The position numbers and the translations under genes were made by a program. Shown here piece by piece: positions 1-11,782 of a stretch of 64,000 bases of DNA. Source of the DNA: Ananas comosus (lineage: Eukaryota; Streptophyta; Magnoliopsida; Poales; Bromeliaceae); the NCBI RefSeq assembly GCF_001540865.1, contig NC_033642.1, positions 1,971,125 through 2,035,124 of the forward strand. The letters are read 5' to 3'. Every line of letters starts with the position of its first letter. The first letter of the stretch is position 1. The notes under the pieces are model-generated. The model was not told the DNA's origin, ran no database searches, and worked only from the letters and a program-made list of their open reading frames with translations.

Positions 1-622
1 TTGAAAGGTCTGATAGTCGAATGGAAATGGTCAATAATTCAGGTAAATTCAATGCTTTTTTTAGCTTTCTTTTTCTTTTTTCTTTTTCTTTTTTTTTTTT
101 TTAATCCAAAGACACACTAAAGTAGAGTTTCCCTTCCTTAATTTTTCACATTTGGGGATTTTATAAGACTAGTGAAAATATAATGTAGTCAACACTTATT
201 CTACTGCAAATATATCACTGTATAAAAAGAGAAAATAAGGCTTCATTTGTCTTTAGAACCTCTAACAATATTTATTTGCAAATTGATGCAAATCTTTGTT
301 AGTTAGGATGGGAATTAGGTAAAAATGTATGGAGGCCCCTCTACTATAGGTTGTTCTGAAATGGAGACCTCAACTTTTATTTTTTTGATTGATAACCCTT
401 TAATTAAAATTTTTCTGAGTTGAGTTTTTATAGTTAATTAAGTTGAAAATTTTGCTTAATTTTATAGCTTAATTAGTTGTTAGTAATTAATATATCCAGT
501 TTTATTCGCTCTAAAGTGGTTTAAACTATTGAATTTGGTGAAATTACCTATCAATCTAGCAAAATCCCAAATTAATTTGATTAAAACTCCTGATTTCAAA
601 AAAATTATGTTGAGGAGCTCTT

Positions 623-625
<3 letters not shown>
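1..625. other. AT-rich gene-free stretch
   Basis: No coding potential or clear repeat boundary was found. A T-rich run lies near 60-103. Otherwise the stretch looks like degenerate intergenic DNA. Confidence 0.5.

Positions 626-677
<52 letters not shown>
626..677. repeat. (TA)n microsatellite
   Basis: About 26 uninterrupted TA units. It abuts the left end of the MITE that follows, an arrangement that recurs across the window. Confidence 0.95.
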
Positions 678-681
<4 letters not shown>

Positions 682-2352
682 TATACTACTACACTATCAA
701 TAGTATCAAGTGCTTGAATTATACTACTATACTATCAATAGTATCAAGTGTTTGGCGCTATCGAGTTTTCGGCTGTTGAATGAAAGGATGAGCGGTTAGG
801 ATGATAGTGGTCTCCTAGGGTTGAGTTGGTGGTTGGTTGAATAGTAAAATCTAATGGGTGAAAATAATGGGTAAATTGCATTGTTACTTCTTGACCTTTT
901 GGTGAAGTTTCACTTTACCCCTCGAACTCCTAAAATGGATATCTAACACCATAAATTCTAATATTTCATTCATGTTATCACTTCTGTCAGTTTTCCATCA
1001 AGCTCCGTTAACTGGAAACTGACGAAAGGGGTAAAATTAATGAAATATTAGAGTTTAGGGTGTTAGATGTCTATTTTAGGAGTTTGGGGGGTCAAGTGAA
1101 ACTCACCAAAAGTTCAGGAGGTAGCAATGCAATTTACCCAGTACTCTTGACTATAAATTATTTTATTATAATATGTTACTTATGGATTGACTACTAACCC
1201 TCAAGTTAGTAATTATGCTTGATTTTGAATTTATATATATTTTTTATCCTAAAATAAATCGTACCATAATTTATCCTACATTTTATTGTAATAAAATAAA
1301 AGCGAAAAAAATAAATTAGAGTGGCTTAAAGATAAGAAAAGAGCGATACTAACTACCTACGATGCTCGAACACTCTACTGTCCTGATGTACTCGCTAATA
1401 TAGTTTATTTACAATAGGTGTCCTCACTCGGATATAGAGATTTTAATTCTCAATTAATTTTCTGTAGTATTCGTTTATCCCTTTTATCTTTAGAAGCATT
1501 GTTCTAGAAAATACACTTATTTCCTATGAAATTATACAATATAATTTTATTGTAGTCTAAAATAAAATTTTTGTATTTCATTTCAGCCAATTAAAAATTT
1601 TAATATAAAAATATAAAATAATATTTTATAATACTTTAGAACAATGCTTCTAAATATAAAAGGGACAAATGAGTACTACATAAAATTAACTGAGAATTAA
1701 AATCTCTATATCCGAGTAAGGACACCTATTATAAATCAACCATATTAGCGAGTACACCAGGACAGTAGAGTGTTCGAGCATCGTAGATAGTATCGCTCTT
1801 TTCTTATCTTTAAGCCACTCTAATTTATTTCTTTCGTTTTTATTTTATTATAATAAAATGTAGGATAAATTATGGTGTGATTTATTTTAAGATAAAAAAT
1901 ATATATAAATTCTAAATCAAACATAATCACTAACTTGAGGGTTAGTAGTCAATCCATAAGTAACATATTATAATAAAATAATTTATAGTCAAGAGTACTG
2001 GGTAAATTGCATTGCTACCTCCTGAACTTTTGGCGAGTTTCACTTAACCCCTCAAATTCTTAAAATAGACATCTAACACCCTAAACTCTAATATTTTATT
2101 CATTTTACTCCTTCCGTCAGATTCCGGTTAACGAAGCTTGACGGAAAACTGACGGAAGGGGTAAAATGAATAAAATATTAGACTTTAGGGTGTTAGATAT
2201 CCATTTTAGGAGTTCGAGGGATAAAGTGAAACTTCGCCAAAAGTTCAGGAGGTAATAATGCAATTTACCCGAAAATAATCAAAGGATAGATCTAATGGCA
2301 GAAAATTCGATAATATCGAGAGCTTGGTACTATCGATTATAGAGTAGTCGGA
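678..2352. mobile_element. SSR-bounded MITE split by a foldback element
   Basis: The two halves (678-868 and 2271-2352) belong to the MITE family with tips like CTATCAATAGTATCAAGT and a core resembling CCTAGGGTTGAG. Copies lie near 5094-5320 and 37096-37320. The left side touches a (TA)n tract and the right side a CT-rich tract. A 1.4-kb foldback element interrupts it, with the duplicated bases GAAAATAAT on both sides. Confidence 0.7.
869..2270. mobile_element. Foldback (MULE-like) element, 1402 bp
   Basis: It starts GGGTAAATTGCA and ends TGCAATTTACCC, flanked by a perfect 9-bp duplication GAAAATAAT (860-868 and 2271-2279). The two arms, about 640 bp each, are inverted copies around a loop near 1510-1630. 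The outer 271 bp of each arm (869-1139 and 2000-2270) are palindromic themselves. A 9-bp duplication with long inverted repeats is typical of the Mutator superfamily. No transposase is present, so the element would have to be mobilised in trans. Confidence 0.85.
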
Positions 2353-2754
2353 CTCTCCCTCTCTCTCTCTCTTCTCATCTCTTCTCCTTTAATCATTACT
2401 ATATAATTATATATATATAGATATATATTATATATATTTAGAGTTGGGACTGTTGCTTACTATTTAAGCGTAGCCAAAAAATTTTCATTTGTTTGTTACA
2501 GTTTTTTTAGACTTTGGGGGATCACTCTTCTTCTTAATTTTTAAACATTAAGAGTAAAATACTATAAAGCCCGTGCGGGGACCACTCAACCCTTAGGGCG
2601 GACCACTCAAACCTCTTAAACAGGATAATATGATACCGACCCTACAAATTTTTCATCTTAAGGTAAAAACTTGATAGCCAAAAAGAACTTTTATTTATGA
2701 TTATTCAAAGCCTAATTCTTTTCTCTCTCTCTCTTCTCTTATATGCTAATATAG

Positions 2755-3362
2755 GAGGTTGAGCATAGAAATACTATCGATAGCAAACCGCGCGTTGCAC
2801 CATTTGTTTTCATGCATGGCAGCTTTCAAAAAATTGATGATCGAACACCGCTTGAACATGATCTTTATCCATTTTGAAGTATTTTAGAATATTTAAGATT
2901 TCTTAACATTTTCGATATTGCTCTCTTAATCATTCGGGTGGACACAAAAATGGAACGGCTGAAAATGGAATATTTCTTAACAAAAAATGATGATTACAGA
3001 GTCTTGTAATCAAGATCAACGAGCCTATAGAATCTCTGTTTCTTAAATAAGTTTAAAAATAAAATTTAACAAAAAATCATTTGGGATTTGACATATTTTT
3101 TACGCGCAGAGTTAAAACCGAGAAAATAACCTTATATCGACCATTAAAATTACAAATTTGAAACTTTGACTCAGATTTAGGGCAAATAATGTCGAAAAGA
3201 TTATAAATTTGATTTTCTAAATACTTCAAGTAGTATAGATCATGGTTCATGGTGCCGATCGTCGATTTGGCAGGCCTCTGATCATCGAAAACACAAATGG
3301 CGGGATCGGCAAAGTGCCCGGCCCGGTTGCCTTATCGGATACGGCTTCTAGGCGCTCAAACC
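2755..3362. mobile_element. Diverged foldback MITE
   Basis: Begins GGTTGAGCATAG and ends near CGCTCAAACC, next to a TA-rich tract. Interior phrases such as GGTGCCGATCGTCGATTTGG match the elements at 3988-4528 and 20064-20606. The inverted ends are more decayed than in its relatives. Confidence 0.6.
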
Positions 3363-3427
3363 TATATATATTTCTTAATTATATATATATAGTAGTATAT
3401 ATTATATATAAATATATATATATATAG
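3363..3427. repeat. Imperfect TA-rich tract
   Basis: Interrupted TATATA sequence between two related foldback MITEs. Confidence 0.8.
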
Positions 3428-3968
3428 TAGGGCTACTATACTCTTATGAGTATTGGGCCCTTCGTACTCATAAGTTGTTTTCGATGATGATGCTTCCGAA
3501 TCGACGATCCACTCCGTTAAATATGATATAGAGTATTTGAAACTAATAAAAAATAAATTTCATAATTTTTCAAAATTATAATAAAATCCATCAAACGGGC
3601 ATAAAATGAACAGTCAAAATCGAACGACGTCCTAAAAAATGGATGATCGGATCCTTCAATTTAAGATCGGAGTTATTGATCTCTATCTAGGTAGTGAATA
3701 GAATTTTTTGTCAAAACTTCAACCTATTCCAATTCTTTTGCACCGTCAAACTAACAAGTATTCCATATCGGCCATTAAAAATTGTCAATTTTGTGAGCTT
3801 TTGATCGTAAGGTAAATGATGTTGAAAAATTATGAAATTTGATTTATAGAAGTTTTAAATGCTCTAGATAATATTTAATGGTACGGATCGTCGATTCGGA
3901 AGTCCTATCATCGAAAACAACTTATGAGTACGAGGGTGATCATACTCATAATAGTATAGTAGCCGGAC
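3428..3968. mobile_element. Foldback MITE, tip GGCTACTATACTC
   Basis: The ends are inverted: GGCTACTATACTCTTATGAG at the left and its near-complement at the right. Each tip is a small hairpin (ATACTC-TTAT-GAGTAT). Similarity continues inward for about 200 bp through TTGTTTTCGATGATG and TCGACGATCC. Length is about 540 bp with no protein-coding content. It is bounded by TA tracts. Confidence 0.8.
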
Positions 3969-3987
3969 TATATATATATATATATAG

Positions 3988-4528
3988 TTGAGCTGGAATG
4001 CTATTATGATAGCAAACAGGCTTTGTTGCCACCTATTTATTTTCGATGATGGAGCCTCCAAATCGACGATCGGCACCGTTAAACATAATTTATACCATTT
4101 GAAGCATGTAGAAACCAAATTTCATGCTTTTTGATATTATTCTATTGTCCATCAAGTGGACACAAAAATGAACGGCTGAAAATAAATATCCTTTCAAAAG
4201 TGGTGATAGGAGCCTCGCAATCAAGATCAAGAGTATAGATCTTGTTTTAAATAGTTCATAGAATTTTCAAGTAAAATTTCAATTGATTTAGATATTTTTA
4301 CATCGTTAAACAAGAAACGTCTCATATCAACCATTAAAATTATAAGTTTTGAAACCTTTTGATCATTAGGCCAATGATGCTGAAAAAATTTGAAAATTGG
4401 TTTCTACATAGTTCAAGTGGTATAGATCATGTTTAATGATGCCGATCGTCGATTTGGAGGCTCCATCATCGAAAATAAATAGGCGGCAATAGAGCCCGTT
4501 TGCTATCATAATAGCATTCCAGCTCAAC
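3988..4528. mobile_element. Foldback MITE, tip GTTGAGCTGGAATG
   Basis: Starts GTTGAGCTGGAATGC and ends GCATTCCAGCTCAAC. It shares the core of the neighbouring element but carries a different terminal hairpin, GCTATTATGATAGC. Length is 541 bp. A TA tract lies on the left and a CT tract on the right. Confidence 0.85.
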
Positions 4529-4555
4529 TCTCTCTCTCTCTCTATAGAGAGAGAA

Positions 4556-5093
4556 TCCGGCTACTATACTCTTCTGAGTACGATCGACTTCGTACTCATA
4601 AGTTGTTTTTGATGATAAAACTTATGAATCGACGATCCATACCTTTAAACATTATCCGAGAATTTAAAACTTCTAGAAATTAAATTTCATATTTTTTCGA
4701 CATCATTATATTACGATCAAAAGATCTCAAAATTGACAATTTTAACGGCCAATATAGGATAGTTGTTAGTTTAACGGTGTAAAAGAATCGAAATCGGTTG
4801 AATTTTCAATAGAAAATTCTACTCAGTATCTAGATAAAGACCAATAAATCCAATCTTAAATTGAAGTATCTGATCCTCTTTTTAGGAAGTTCGATTTTGA
4901 CCGTTTATTTTATGCCTGCTTGATGAACTTTATTATAATTTTGAAAAATTACGAAATTTATTTTCTAGAAGTTTCAAATACTATAAATTATATTTAATGA
5001 TATGGCTCATCAATTCGAAAGTTTCATCATCGAAAATAACTTATGCGTGCGAATAACTCTATACTCATAAGAGTATAGTAGCTTTACTCTCTT
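4556..5093. mobile_element. Foldback MITE, tip GGCTACTATACTC
   Basis: Same termini and core as the 3428-3968 copy, with about 500 bp of recognisable similarity. It sits between a (CT)n/(GA)n tract and a CT-rich stretch. Confidence 0.8.
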
Positions 5094-5320
5094 TCTCTGG
5101 CTAGGATGCTTTTAATAGCTCCAAGTACTTGGTACTATAAGTTTTCCATTGTTAGATTTATCCCTTTGATCATTTCTATTCATTAGATTATACCATTCAA
5201 CTAACCACTCGCTCAACCCTAGGGGACCACTATTATCCTAATCACACATCCCTTCATCCAAGGGCCGAAAGCCTAATAGCGCAAATGACTTGGTATTATT
5301 AATAGTATTCTAGCCTAGTT
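5094..5320. mobile_element. Short SSR-bounded MITE
   Basis: About 225 bp with tips resembling GGCTAGGATGCTTTTAATAG and CTATTAATAGTATTCTAGCC. The core matches the MITEs at 37096-37320 and 678-868. The right side runs directly into (TA)n(GA)n. Confidence 0.75.
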
Positions 5321-5321
5321 C

Positions 5322-5397
<76 letters not shown>
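5321..5397. repeat. Compound (TA)n(GA)n microsatellite
   Basis: About 12 TA units followed by about 25 AG units, lying between two MITEs. Confidence 0.95.
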
Positions 5398-5398
<1 letters not shown>

Positions 5399-5400
<2 letters not shown>

Positions 5401-5730
5401 TAGGGCTACTATACTCTTATGAGTATAGAAACCCTTCATATTCATAAGTTATTTTTTATGGAGTTTTCAAATTGACGATTCATATTATTAAATATGATCT
5501 AAAGTTTTGAAAACTTCTAGAAAATAAATTTCGTAATTATTATAAAGTTCATGAAATGGATACAAAATGAACGGTGAAAATCAAAGGGCCTGTTAAAAAT
5601 AGAGGATCGGATTTTGATCACAGCTACTGAATTTTATCTAGATAGGTAATAGAAATTTCTATCAAAAATTTAATCAATTTCAATTCTTATACACCGTTAA
5701 ACTAGCAAATATCCTATATCGTCCGAACTA
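5399..5730. mobile_element. Truncated foldback MITE
   Basis: The left tip GGCTACTATACTCTTATGAG and about 330 bp of the core match the 3428-3968 element. The right arm is missing: similarity stops near ATATCCTATATCG. Confidence 0.75.
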
Positions 5731-6460
5731 TATCGGCCTTGCCTTTGCCGCTGCACGTGCTGTGCACCTCATTTTTGCAGCAACGGAAGGTTTTGCCTTT
5801 GACGTCACCGCCACCGTAGGTCTCGTCATTGTTATGAATGTAAAGGAAAGAATGAAAAAGATGACGAGACTCAATATTAAATACAAATTATATAAAGGGT
5901 GGCAATGTTATTTTATCTCTTAACCGACCGTGATTAATTTTTTTAACTTATGGTTATTTAAATTTTGGTAATAGAAGGATATATTTATAGCAGCTTGCGA
6001 CGTTTCTCTGGCGACAAAAAGCTTGTTCTTTTTATAGTAATATAGAAAAGCAACTAATTTGGAGGTTTCCCGAATATCAATAATCTACCAATCAAAAAAA
6101 AAAAGAAGAAATTGGATTGGAATGTATACATCAATATTTTATCTTATTTATATTTCGACTCATTAAGTTGATTAAAATCCTATCTCTCTTTAAAAATTGG
6201 ATCATTAAATTGAAAGTACATTAAATAGATAAAAGATCAATGAATTCGTGGGCCAGGCGCGAACGAATAAAGGAACTAAGGGCAAGCAACAATATTTTTT
6301 CCTGTAAATGTTAGATCTGAAATGAAACAGTACAGAGAGTTCAGAAACTAAAATGAAATACTGTTAAAATTTTAAGATCTCAAATGTCGGTTTTAGAAAT
6401 TTTGAGGACTGAATTGAAACTTGATTTCAAGTCACAAAGGTTGTTAGGTAACTAAAAAAG
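5731..6460. other. Gene-free spacer
   Basis: Nothing recognisable. A short GC-richer patch (5735-5830) has no open frame of note. Confidence 0.5.
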
Positions 6461-6461
6461 A

Positions 6462-6824
6462 AAGAAAAAACTTCAAAACACCCCCCCTGTGGTTTCGCTC
6501 TTTCTCACTTTAGTACCCCGTGGTTTAAAATGTATCAATTTGGTGCCCTGTGGTTTCATTTTTATCTTTTCGGCATCTTTTTCGTTAATATTCGTTAAAT
6601 TATATACAAAAAACTTCAGATACCCACCTAGGTTTATCGAATATTCACTTTAGTACCATTTAATTTTAACTTTGTCACTGATTTAAGAAAAAAAAATGGT
6701 GAAATTGATAATAAAAAAAGAAAAATGAAACTACAGGGCACTAAATTGATACACTTTAAACCACAGGATACTAAAGTGAGAATGTGCGAAACCATAGGGG
6801 GGTTTTTGAAGTTTTCCCAAAAGG
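6462..6824. mobile_element. MITE of the CTTCAAA/CCCTGTGGTTT family
   Basis: Inverted arms of about 100 bp carry GTACCCCGTGGTTTAAA on the left and its complement on the right, ending GAAGTTTTCCC. Other copies lie at 22454-22809, 38620-39600 and 54479-61328, with degenerate pieces in the kinase intron. Short open frames inside it come from the inverted arms and are not genes. Confidence 0.8.
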
Positions 6825-7196
6825 AAATTAAACAACTAAAATGAAAAGTGAAAATGGGGACCAAAATGTTATTTACCCTTTTGCATGTGAGGTCCTTTTT
6901 TACTTTCCACATATCCAACTTAGTACAGTTGTTAGATACCTAAATATATATGTAATCAGTGTGATTGTGACACTACATATATGTGACCAAATTGTGGTCC
7001 TAAACAACTATAATAATAATAATATATACTTATTTAGTTACAGTACTATGAAGTTTCAAGAGTCTTATTAAGAAAGTTGGTTGGAATGTCACTCTTGTAG
7101 CCTTGACATTTGGTCTCCTATATACATTGTATTGTTGATCATTTTGTTATACCTTTTTAATTCTTGGTGAGATGAACACTTGATCATATTTAATGG

Positions 7197-7648
7197 GATA
7201 AATTACACTTTTGGGTCTTAAACTACAATGTCCCAGAAATTTTGATTCTCAAACTTTTAATTTATTGTAATTTCTGATCGATCTTCTTAAACTACTATAA
7301 TTAAGTCCCAAAATTTTTTTTTTTTTGACAGATAGATAGCACGCTATCTGCTTCGTTTATTTCATTTAGAAATAAACTTAGCTGGAAATGTGAAATAACT
7401 AGGATTCGAATTTGGGTCTCGGGTACCAACCACCAAGCCCTTTGCCACTTGCTCTAGGGACGGTCGGTAAGTCCCAAAATTATTGATGCAGAAAAGTGGC
7501 ATAATATCTTAATTATTATATAATAATTTGTTAATAACTAGCCAGTCGAAGGGTTGTAGGACTTAGATGCAATAATTCAAAAAATTCGAACAAAAAATTA
7601 CAATAAATTAAGGTTTAAAAACCAAAATGCCATTTTTTAAATATTACG
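7197..7648. mobile_element. Decayed foldback repeat carrying a SINE
   Basis: The left arm contains TTGGGTCTTAAACTACAATG and the right arm TTAAGGTTTAAAAACCAAAA. It resembles the better-preserved element at 14670-15044. A SINE sits in the middle. Its outer limits are uncertain. Confidence 0.5.
7316..7468 (-). mobile_element. tRNA-derived SINE (153 bp)
   Basis: Flanked by a perfect 13-bp duplication AAGTCCCAAAATT (7303-7315 and 7469-7481). Read on the minus strand it has a pol III A-box-like GAGCAAGTGGC, a B-box-like TTCGAATCC, and ends in an A tail (the T run on the plus strand). The layout matches plant Au-like SINEs. A second copy lies at 16575-17354. Confidence 0.85.
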
Positions 7649-7921
7649 TACATAGTGACTGTTTGGCCAAACCAAAAACACTATGTTAAGTATTGTTTGA
7701 AGACATAGAACTGTTTGTGATCAATAAAGTTTTAGATTTACATAAAGCATTAGGAATGTCTTCTTTTTTTCCCCTTTTTTTTTTCCTTATCTTAAAATCC
7801 TCTCGTTACCTCTCTCCTGATTAAAAAAATATATATAAAAATGAAGGTTCAAATTTGAGCTTCTACCGTTAAGATCTAGAAGTTCACTTCATTCTCTCAT
7901 TACACCTACGTGACACACTAA

Positions 7922-8821
7922 GGGGCTGTTTACTTGGTGTAAGTGGAGGGGTGGAAGTACAAGGGACGAAGCCAGAAATTAAAATTCAGGAGAGGGGTGG
8001 GGGGGCAAAATTTAGATTTGATAAAAAAAAAATTCGTCCTCGGATTGTAAGAAAAAAAATTTGTCAGATTCACTGATACCGACAATATGCTCAAAAAAGA
8101 GCAAGACTGTAAGAGTTGAAAGAAAAGGACCAAGAAATTGGAAAAAAAATTGAGATACAGATTTTGTTAAAAAAATTAATTTGGCCCTCCTAAAATTAAA
8201 ATTTATAATATTTTAATTTTTATTATAAAGGACTTTTATATAATTTAAAAAAATTTAGGAGGGGCCATGGCCACTGTGGGCCCCTCAATAGCTCCGTCAC
8301 TGTGGAACTCAAGTTCCATTACTTCCGCTATTTATTTTGGTGTAAGTAAAAAATATAGTGTAACTCAAGTTACATTAGACCTCAACTTTATCTACTTTCG
8401 ACTTCTCCCTTTGAAGTGCCGAACTCGACTTCCGCCACACTCAACCTTCTTTAACAAATTTATTAAATAGTAAAACCTAAACTTTACTTCCTTTATAATA
8501 GGTTAGAATTACCTTATTTATAATAAATTAGAATTACCTTTAAATAATAATAAAAATTTTAATTATTTAAGTTTACCACTACATTTAGGAGATAACGGGA
8601 TCTACTTACTTACATCAAAACAAACAATGAAACTCAAAAAATTAATTTCACGAGCACCAAGTTACATCAAAATAAACAAAAGAAGTAATTGAATTTACTT
8701 TTCAGACTGTATGAGTTATGTCAAGTCAAACAACAAAAAAAAATCACACATCAGGAAAACTCAAACACCACCTGCACTTGACTTACGTTGAATCTATAGA
8801 TTCGTCAATCCAAACGCCCCC
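7922..8821. mobile_element. PIF/Harbinger-like MITE (900 bp)
   Basis: The ends are GGGGCTGTTTACTTGG and CCAAACGCCCCC, flanked by TAA on both sides (7919-7921 and 8822-8824). The 3-bp TAA duplication and GGGGC ends fit PIF/Harbinger. The interior probably holds another inserted repeat (about 7965-8310), bounded by GGGACGAAGCCAG and GCTCCGTCAC. Confidence 0.7.
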
Positions 8822-8824
8822 TAA

Positions 8825-9115
8825 TAGTCCCATATCGGATGATAATGGAATTGTAATTGAGTATATAAGAGACCATGAATACTGGTAATAATAACTAGGT
8901 TTAAAAATTTTTGGGATGGTGGTTTGAGTCCAATGAGTTATTATTGCTAGCGGATCGGGTCGTTACATTTGATATCAGAGCCAACCACCAGTAGAAAGTA
9001 GGAGATGAGCCTCGGCAGAGCTTGCATTTGAATGACATGTTAAGCCAGAGTTTGGAAATGACAGGCTATCACCTGGTGATATTAGGCCGTGTACGATTAG
9101 ATCTGGTTGTTATGG
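8825..9115 (+). mobile_element. TRIM retroelement remnant with primer site
   Basis: An LTR-like segment ending CGGGTCGTTACA (8967) is followed by TTGATATCAGAGCC, close to the tRNA-iMet primer-binding consensus. The LTR tail matches that of the complete TRIM at 40383-40916. The 3' LTR is not evident. Confidence 0.65.
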
Positions 9116-9387
9116 TCGTTTATATAGACAGATGAGAGAACAAAATTTGGACCATAAAGTATTCTAAAATTTTTGTATGTGTATAATACATATAAACAAA
9201 ACTTTTGTTTAATATCATTTGTACATAAAATTTCTATATTTATTTTTTATGAGACTTTTCATCATTTTAAAAGGGTCAATAGAATTGGTTTGATATAAAA
9301 CTTAGCAAACCTATTACAATTTTTATTTTGCTGAAAAACGTAGAGTTATAGACCATTTTTTGACTATCCAATCTTTCAAAATTTTAA

Positions 9388-11782
9388 GGCCAATTTGCAT
9401 AAAAAAATCTATTAGTTTTGAGCTTTTGCAAAAGTAGGCCGACTTTTTAGATTTTGCAGATTCGGATCGGATTTTCAGAAAACTGACAAAAATATTTTTA
9501 TTCTCTTTCCTCTCTCCTCTTTTTTCTGTCATTCTTTCTTTTTTTATCGATCCGAAGAGAGAGGCGGAGGTGGCCCGCCTCGCCTATGTCCCGTGCGCCC
9601 TCACCCTCGCCCTCGTCCGCGCATCCTTCCTCTGCCTTTCTTGTCTCTGACCCCGCTAAGGCCGCGCCTTGACTCTCTTTTTTTTTTTTTCTCTCTCTCT
9701 CTTTCCGAACCTTCTCCATCGCCTCTCCGGCCCTTTACAACAATAAAGAAGGCAGTGTCAAGTCCTCTTACTCTCTTTTTTTCTCTCATTCTTTTTTTTG
9801 GCTAAATTACATAAAACCCCCCTGTCAAAATTTGATTTTTCACTTTTCTCCCTGCTATTTAAAAACCTACACTTTGCCCCTTTGTAAAATGAAAAATGTT
9901 CACAGGGGGTTACAGTGTGAAATGTGATGACAAAATGACCATTTTGCCCCTTACTATTTTCGTCTTCGCCCTCATCTTGCTCATCCGCCCCCGCGATTGG
10001 TCGCGATTTGCACCTCGATCGGTCGCGATTCCTCTCCATTTTCTTCTCCACTTGCTCCTCTTCTCCTCCTGCACCTTCGTCGCCCCTCCATTTTGGCGAT
10101 TGTAGGGAGGAAATCAAGGTGCGCGTCAATGGAAAGGTGGGCAAAGGCAACGAGGGCGAAGGCGAGGCAGCCGAGGAGGGCAAGAGGGTGTTTGTGGGTG
10201 CGGACGAAGACGTGGGCGAGGACGAGGCAGTGAAGGAGGGCGAGGTGGCTAGGTGGCGAGGCGGATGAAGGCGAAGCACAGTAGAGGGTGGAGGGTATTT
10301 TTGGCATAAAAAATATTTTATAACGGAACCCTAACAAAAATCACTAACGGTAGGGGGTAAAGTGAATATTTTTTATTTTACAAGAGGGCAAAGTGTAGGT
10401 TTTTAAATGACAGTGAGGAAAAGTAAAAATCATATCGGGTTTTGTCAGAAGGGTTTTCTGTAATTTAGCCTTTTTTTTTTTGTCTTCAACTCTCCCTCTA
10501 TCGCCTCCGCGACCCTCCATAACGGTAATGAGGACATCGTCGCATCCTCCTTCTCCGCCTTCGCCAACGCAGGCACCGATGCCGACGCCGGTGCCGGAGA
10601 AGGAGGACTCGGAGCAAGTGTGTGTGAGAGCGGAGCCGAGAAAAAAATGGCAAAAAAGAAATAAAGAATAAAATATAAAGAAAAATAGTTTTTAAGAAAA
10701 ATAGTTTTTTCTACAAGAAAAATAAAAAACTAGAGAGAAAAGAAGAAGATGATGAATTTGCACTATTTTAGAAAATGTTGTACTACTTCGGGAGAACGTT
10801 GCACTATTTTTGAGAAAATTTACTCTCTTTGAGAGAAAAAATATACTTTTTTGGATGAAAATTACACTCTTTGAACAAAAATTGTACTATTTGGTCGAAA
10901 ATTTCACTATTTGGTCAGAAAGAGGAGGAGAAGAAGGAGAAGAAATAGTGTATTTTTGTCCAAATACTACAATTTTCGTTCAAAGAGTGCAACTTTCGTT
11001 TAAAGAGTGCAACTTTTATCTAAAAAAGTATATTTTTTCTCTCAAAGAGTGTAAATTTTTTTCTAAAACAGTGCAACGTTTTTCTATAACAGTGCAATAT
11101 TTTTCTCAAATAGTACAAATTTATTATCTTCTTTTTTTCTCTCTGCTTCTTTAATTTTCTTATAGAAAAAACTATTTTTCTTTATATTTTATTCTTTATT
11201 CTTTTTATTTTTTATTTTCTGGCTTTCACCCGCACTTGCTCCGAGTCCTCCTTCTCCGGCACCGGCGTCAGTGCCTATGCTGGCGAAGGCGGAGGAAGAG
11301 GATGTGGTGTTGTCCTCATTACCGTCATGGAGGGTCGCGGAGGCAGTAGATGGGGCTGAAAAGAAAAAAAAAAAAAACGAGAGAAAAAAATGAGAGGAAG
11401 AGGACGTGACGCTGCCATCTTTACTATTGTAAAGAGCCGGAGAGGCGGTGGAGAAAAGTCGGAGAGAAAAAAAAAAAGGAGAGTTGAGATGCGGTTTCGG
11501 CAGGGTTGGAGGCGCGGAAGGCGAAGGGAAGGTGCACAGGCCAGGGTGCGCAGGAGAGGGCGAGGGGGAGGATAGAGGCGAGGGCGACGGGACAAAGGCG
11601 AGGCAGGCCGCCTCCGTCGCCCTCTTTGGAGAGAGAAAAAAAGAACGAGAAAAAAAAAGAGAGAGAAAAGGGAAAGGGTATTTTGGTTAATTTTCTGAAA
11701 ATCAATCCGAATCTGTAAAATCCAAAAAAAGGCCTACTTTTGCAAAAGCTCAAAACTAATAGATTTTTTATGCAAATTGGCC
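9388..11782. mobile_element. Large GC-rich foldback (MULE-like) element
   Basis: Starts GGCCAATTTGCAT and ends ATGCAAATTGGCC, flanked by AAATTTTAA/AAATTTTAG (9 bp, one mismatch). The two arms of more than 800 bp are inverted copies around a centre near 10925. They include GC-rich blocks (about 9560-9740 and 11500-11640; about 10490-10640 and 11230-11340) unlike the AT-rich flanks. The left arm is interrupted by another element at 9800-10470. The overlapping proline/arginine-rich open frames in both directions come from the inverted GC-rich arms. No transposase was recognised. Confidence 0.8.
9800..10470. mobile_element. Foldback element nested in the larger one
   Basis: The ends are GGCTAAATTACATAAAACCC and GGGTTTTCTGTAATTTAGCC, with a T-run on both sides as the apparent duplicated target. 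The inverted arms cover about 150 bp each. The centre (about 9960-10290) is GC-rich and has no recognised coding function. Confidence 0.75.

Noticed and set aside
3242..3427. 61-residue frame ending in Tyr/Ile repeats
   Set aside because: It starts in a MITE and runs into a TA tract.
9498..11690. Many overlapping open frames rich in Pro, Arg, Ser or Glu on both strands
   Set aside because: They fall in inverted GC-rich arms of foldback elements; several frames are open at once and none has a known domain.
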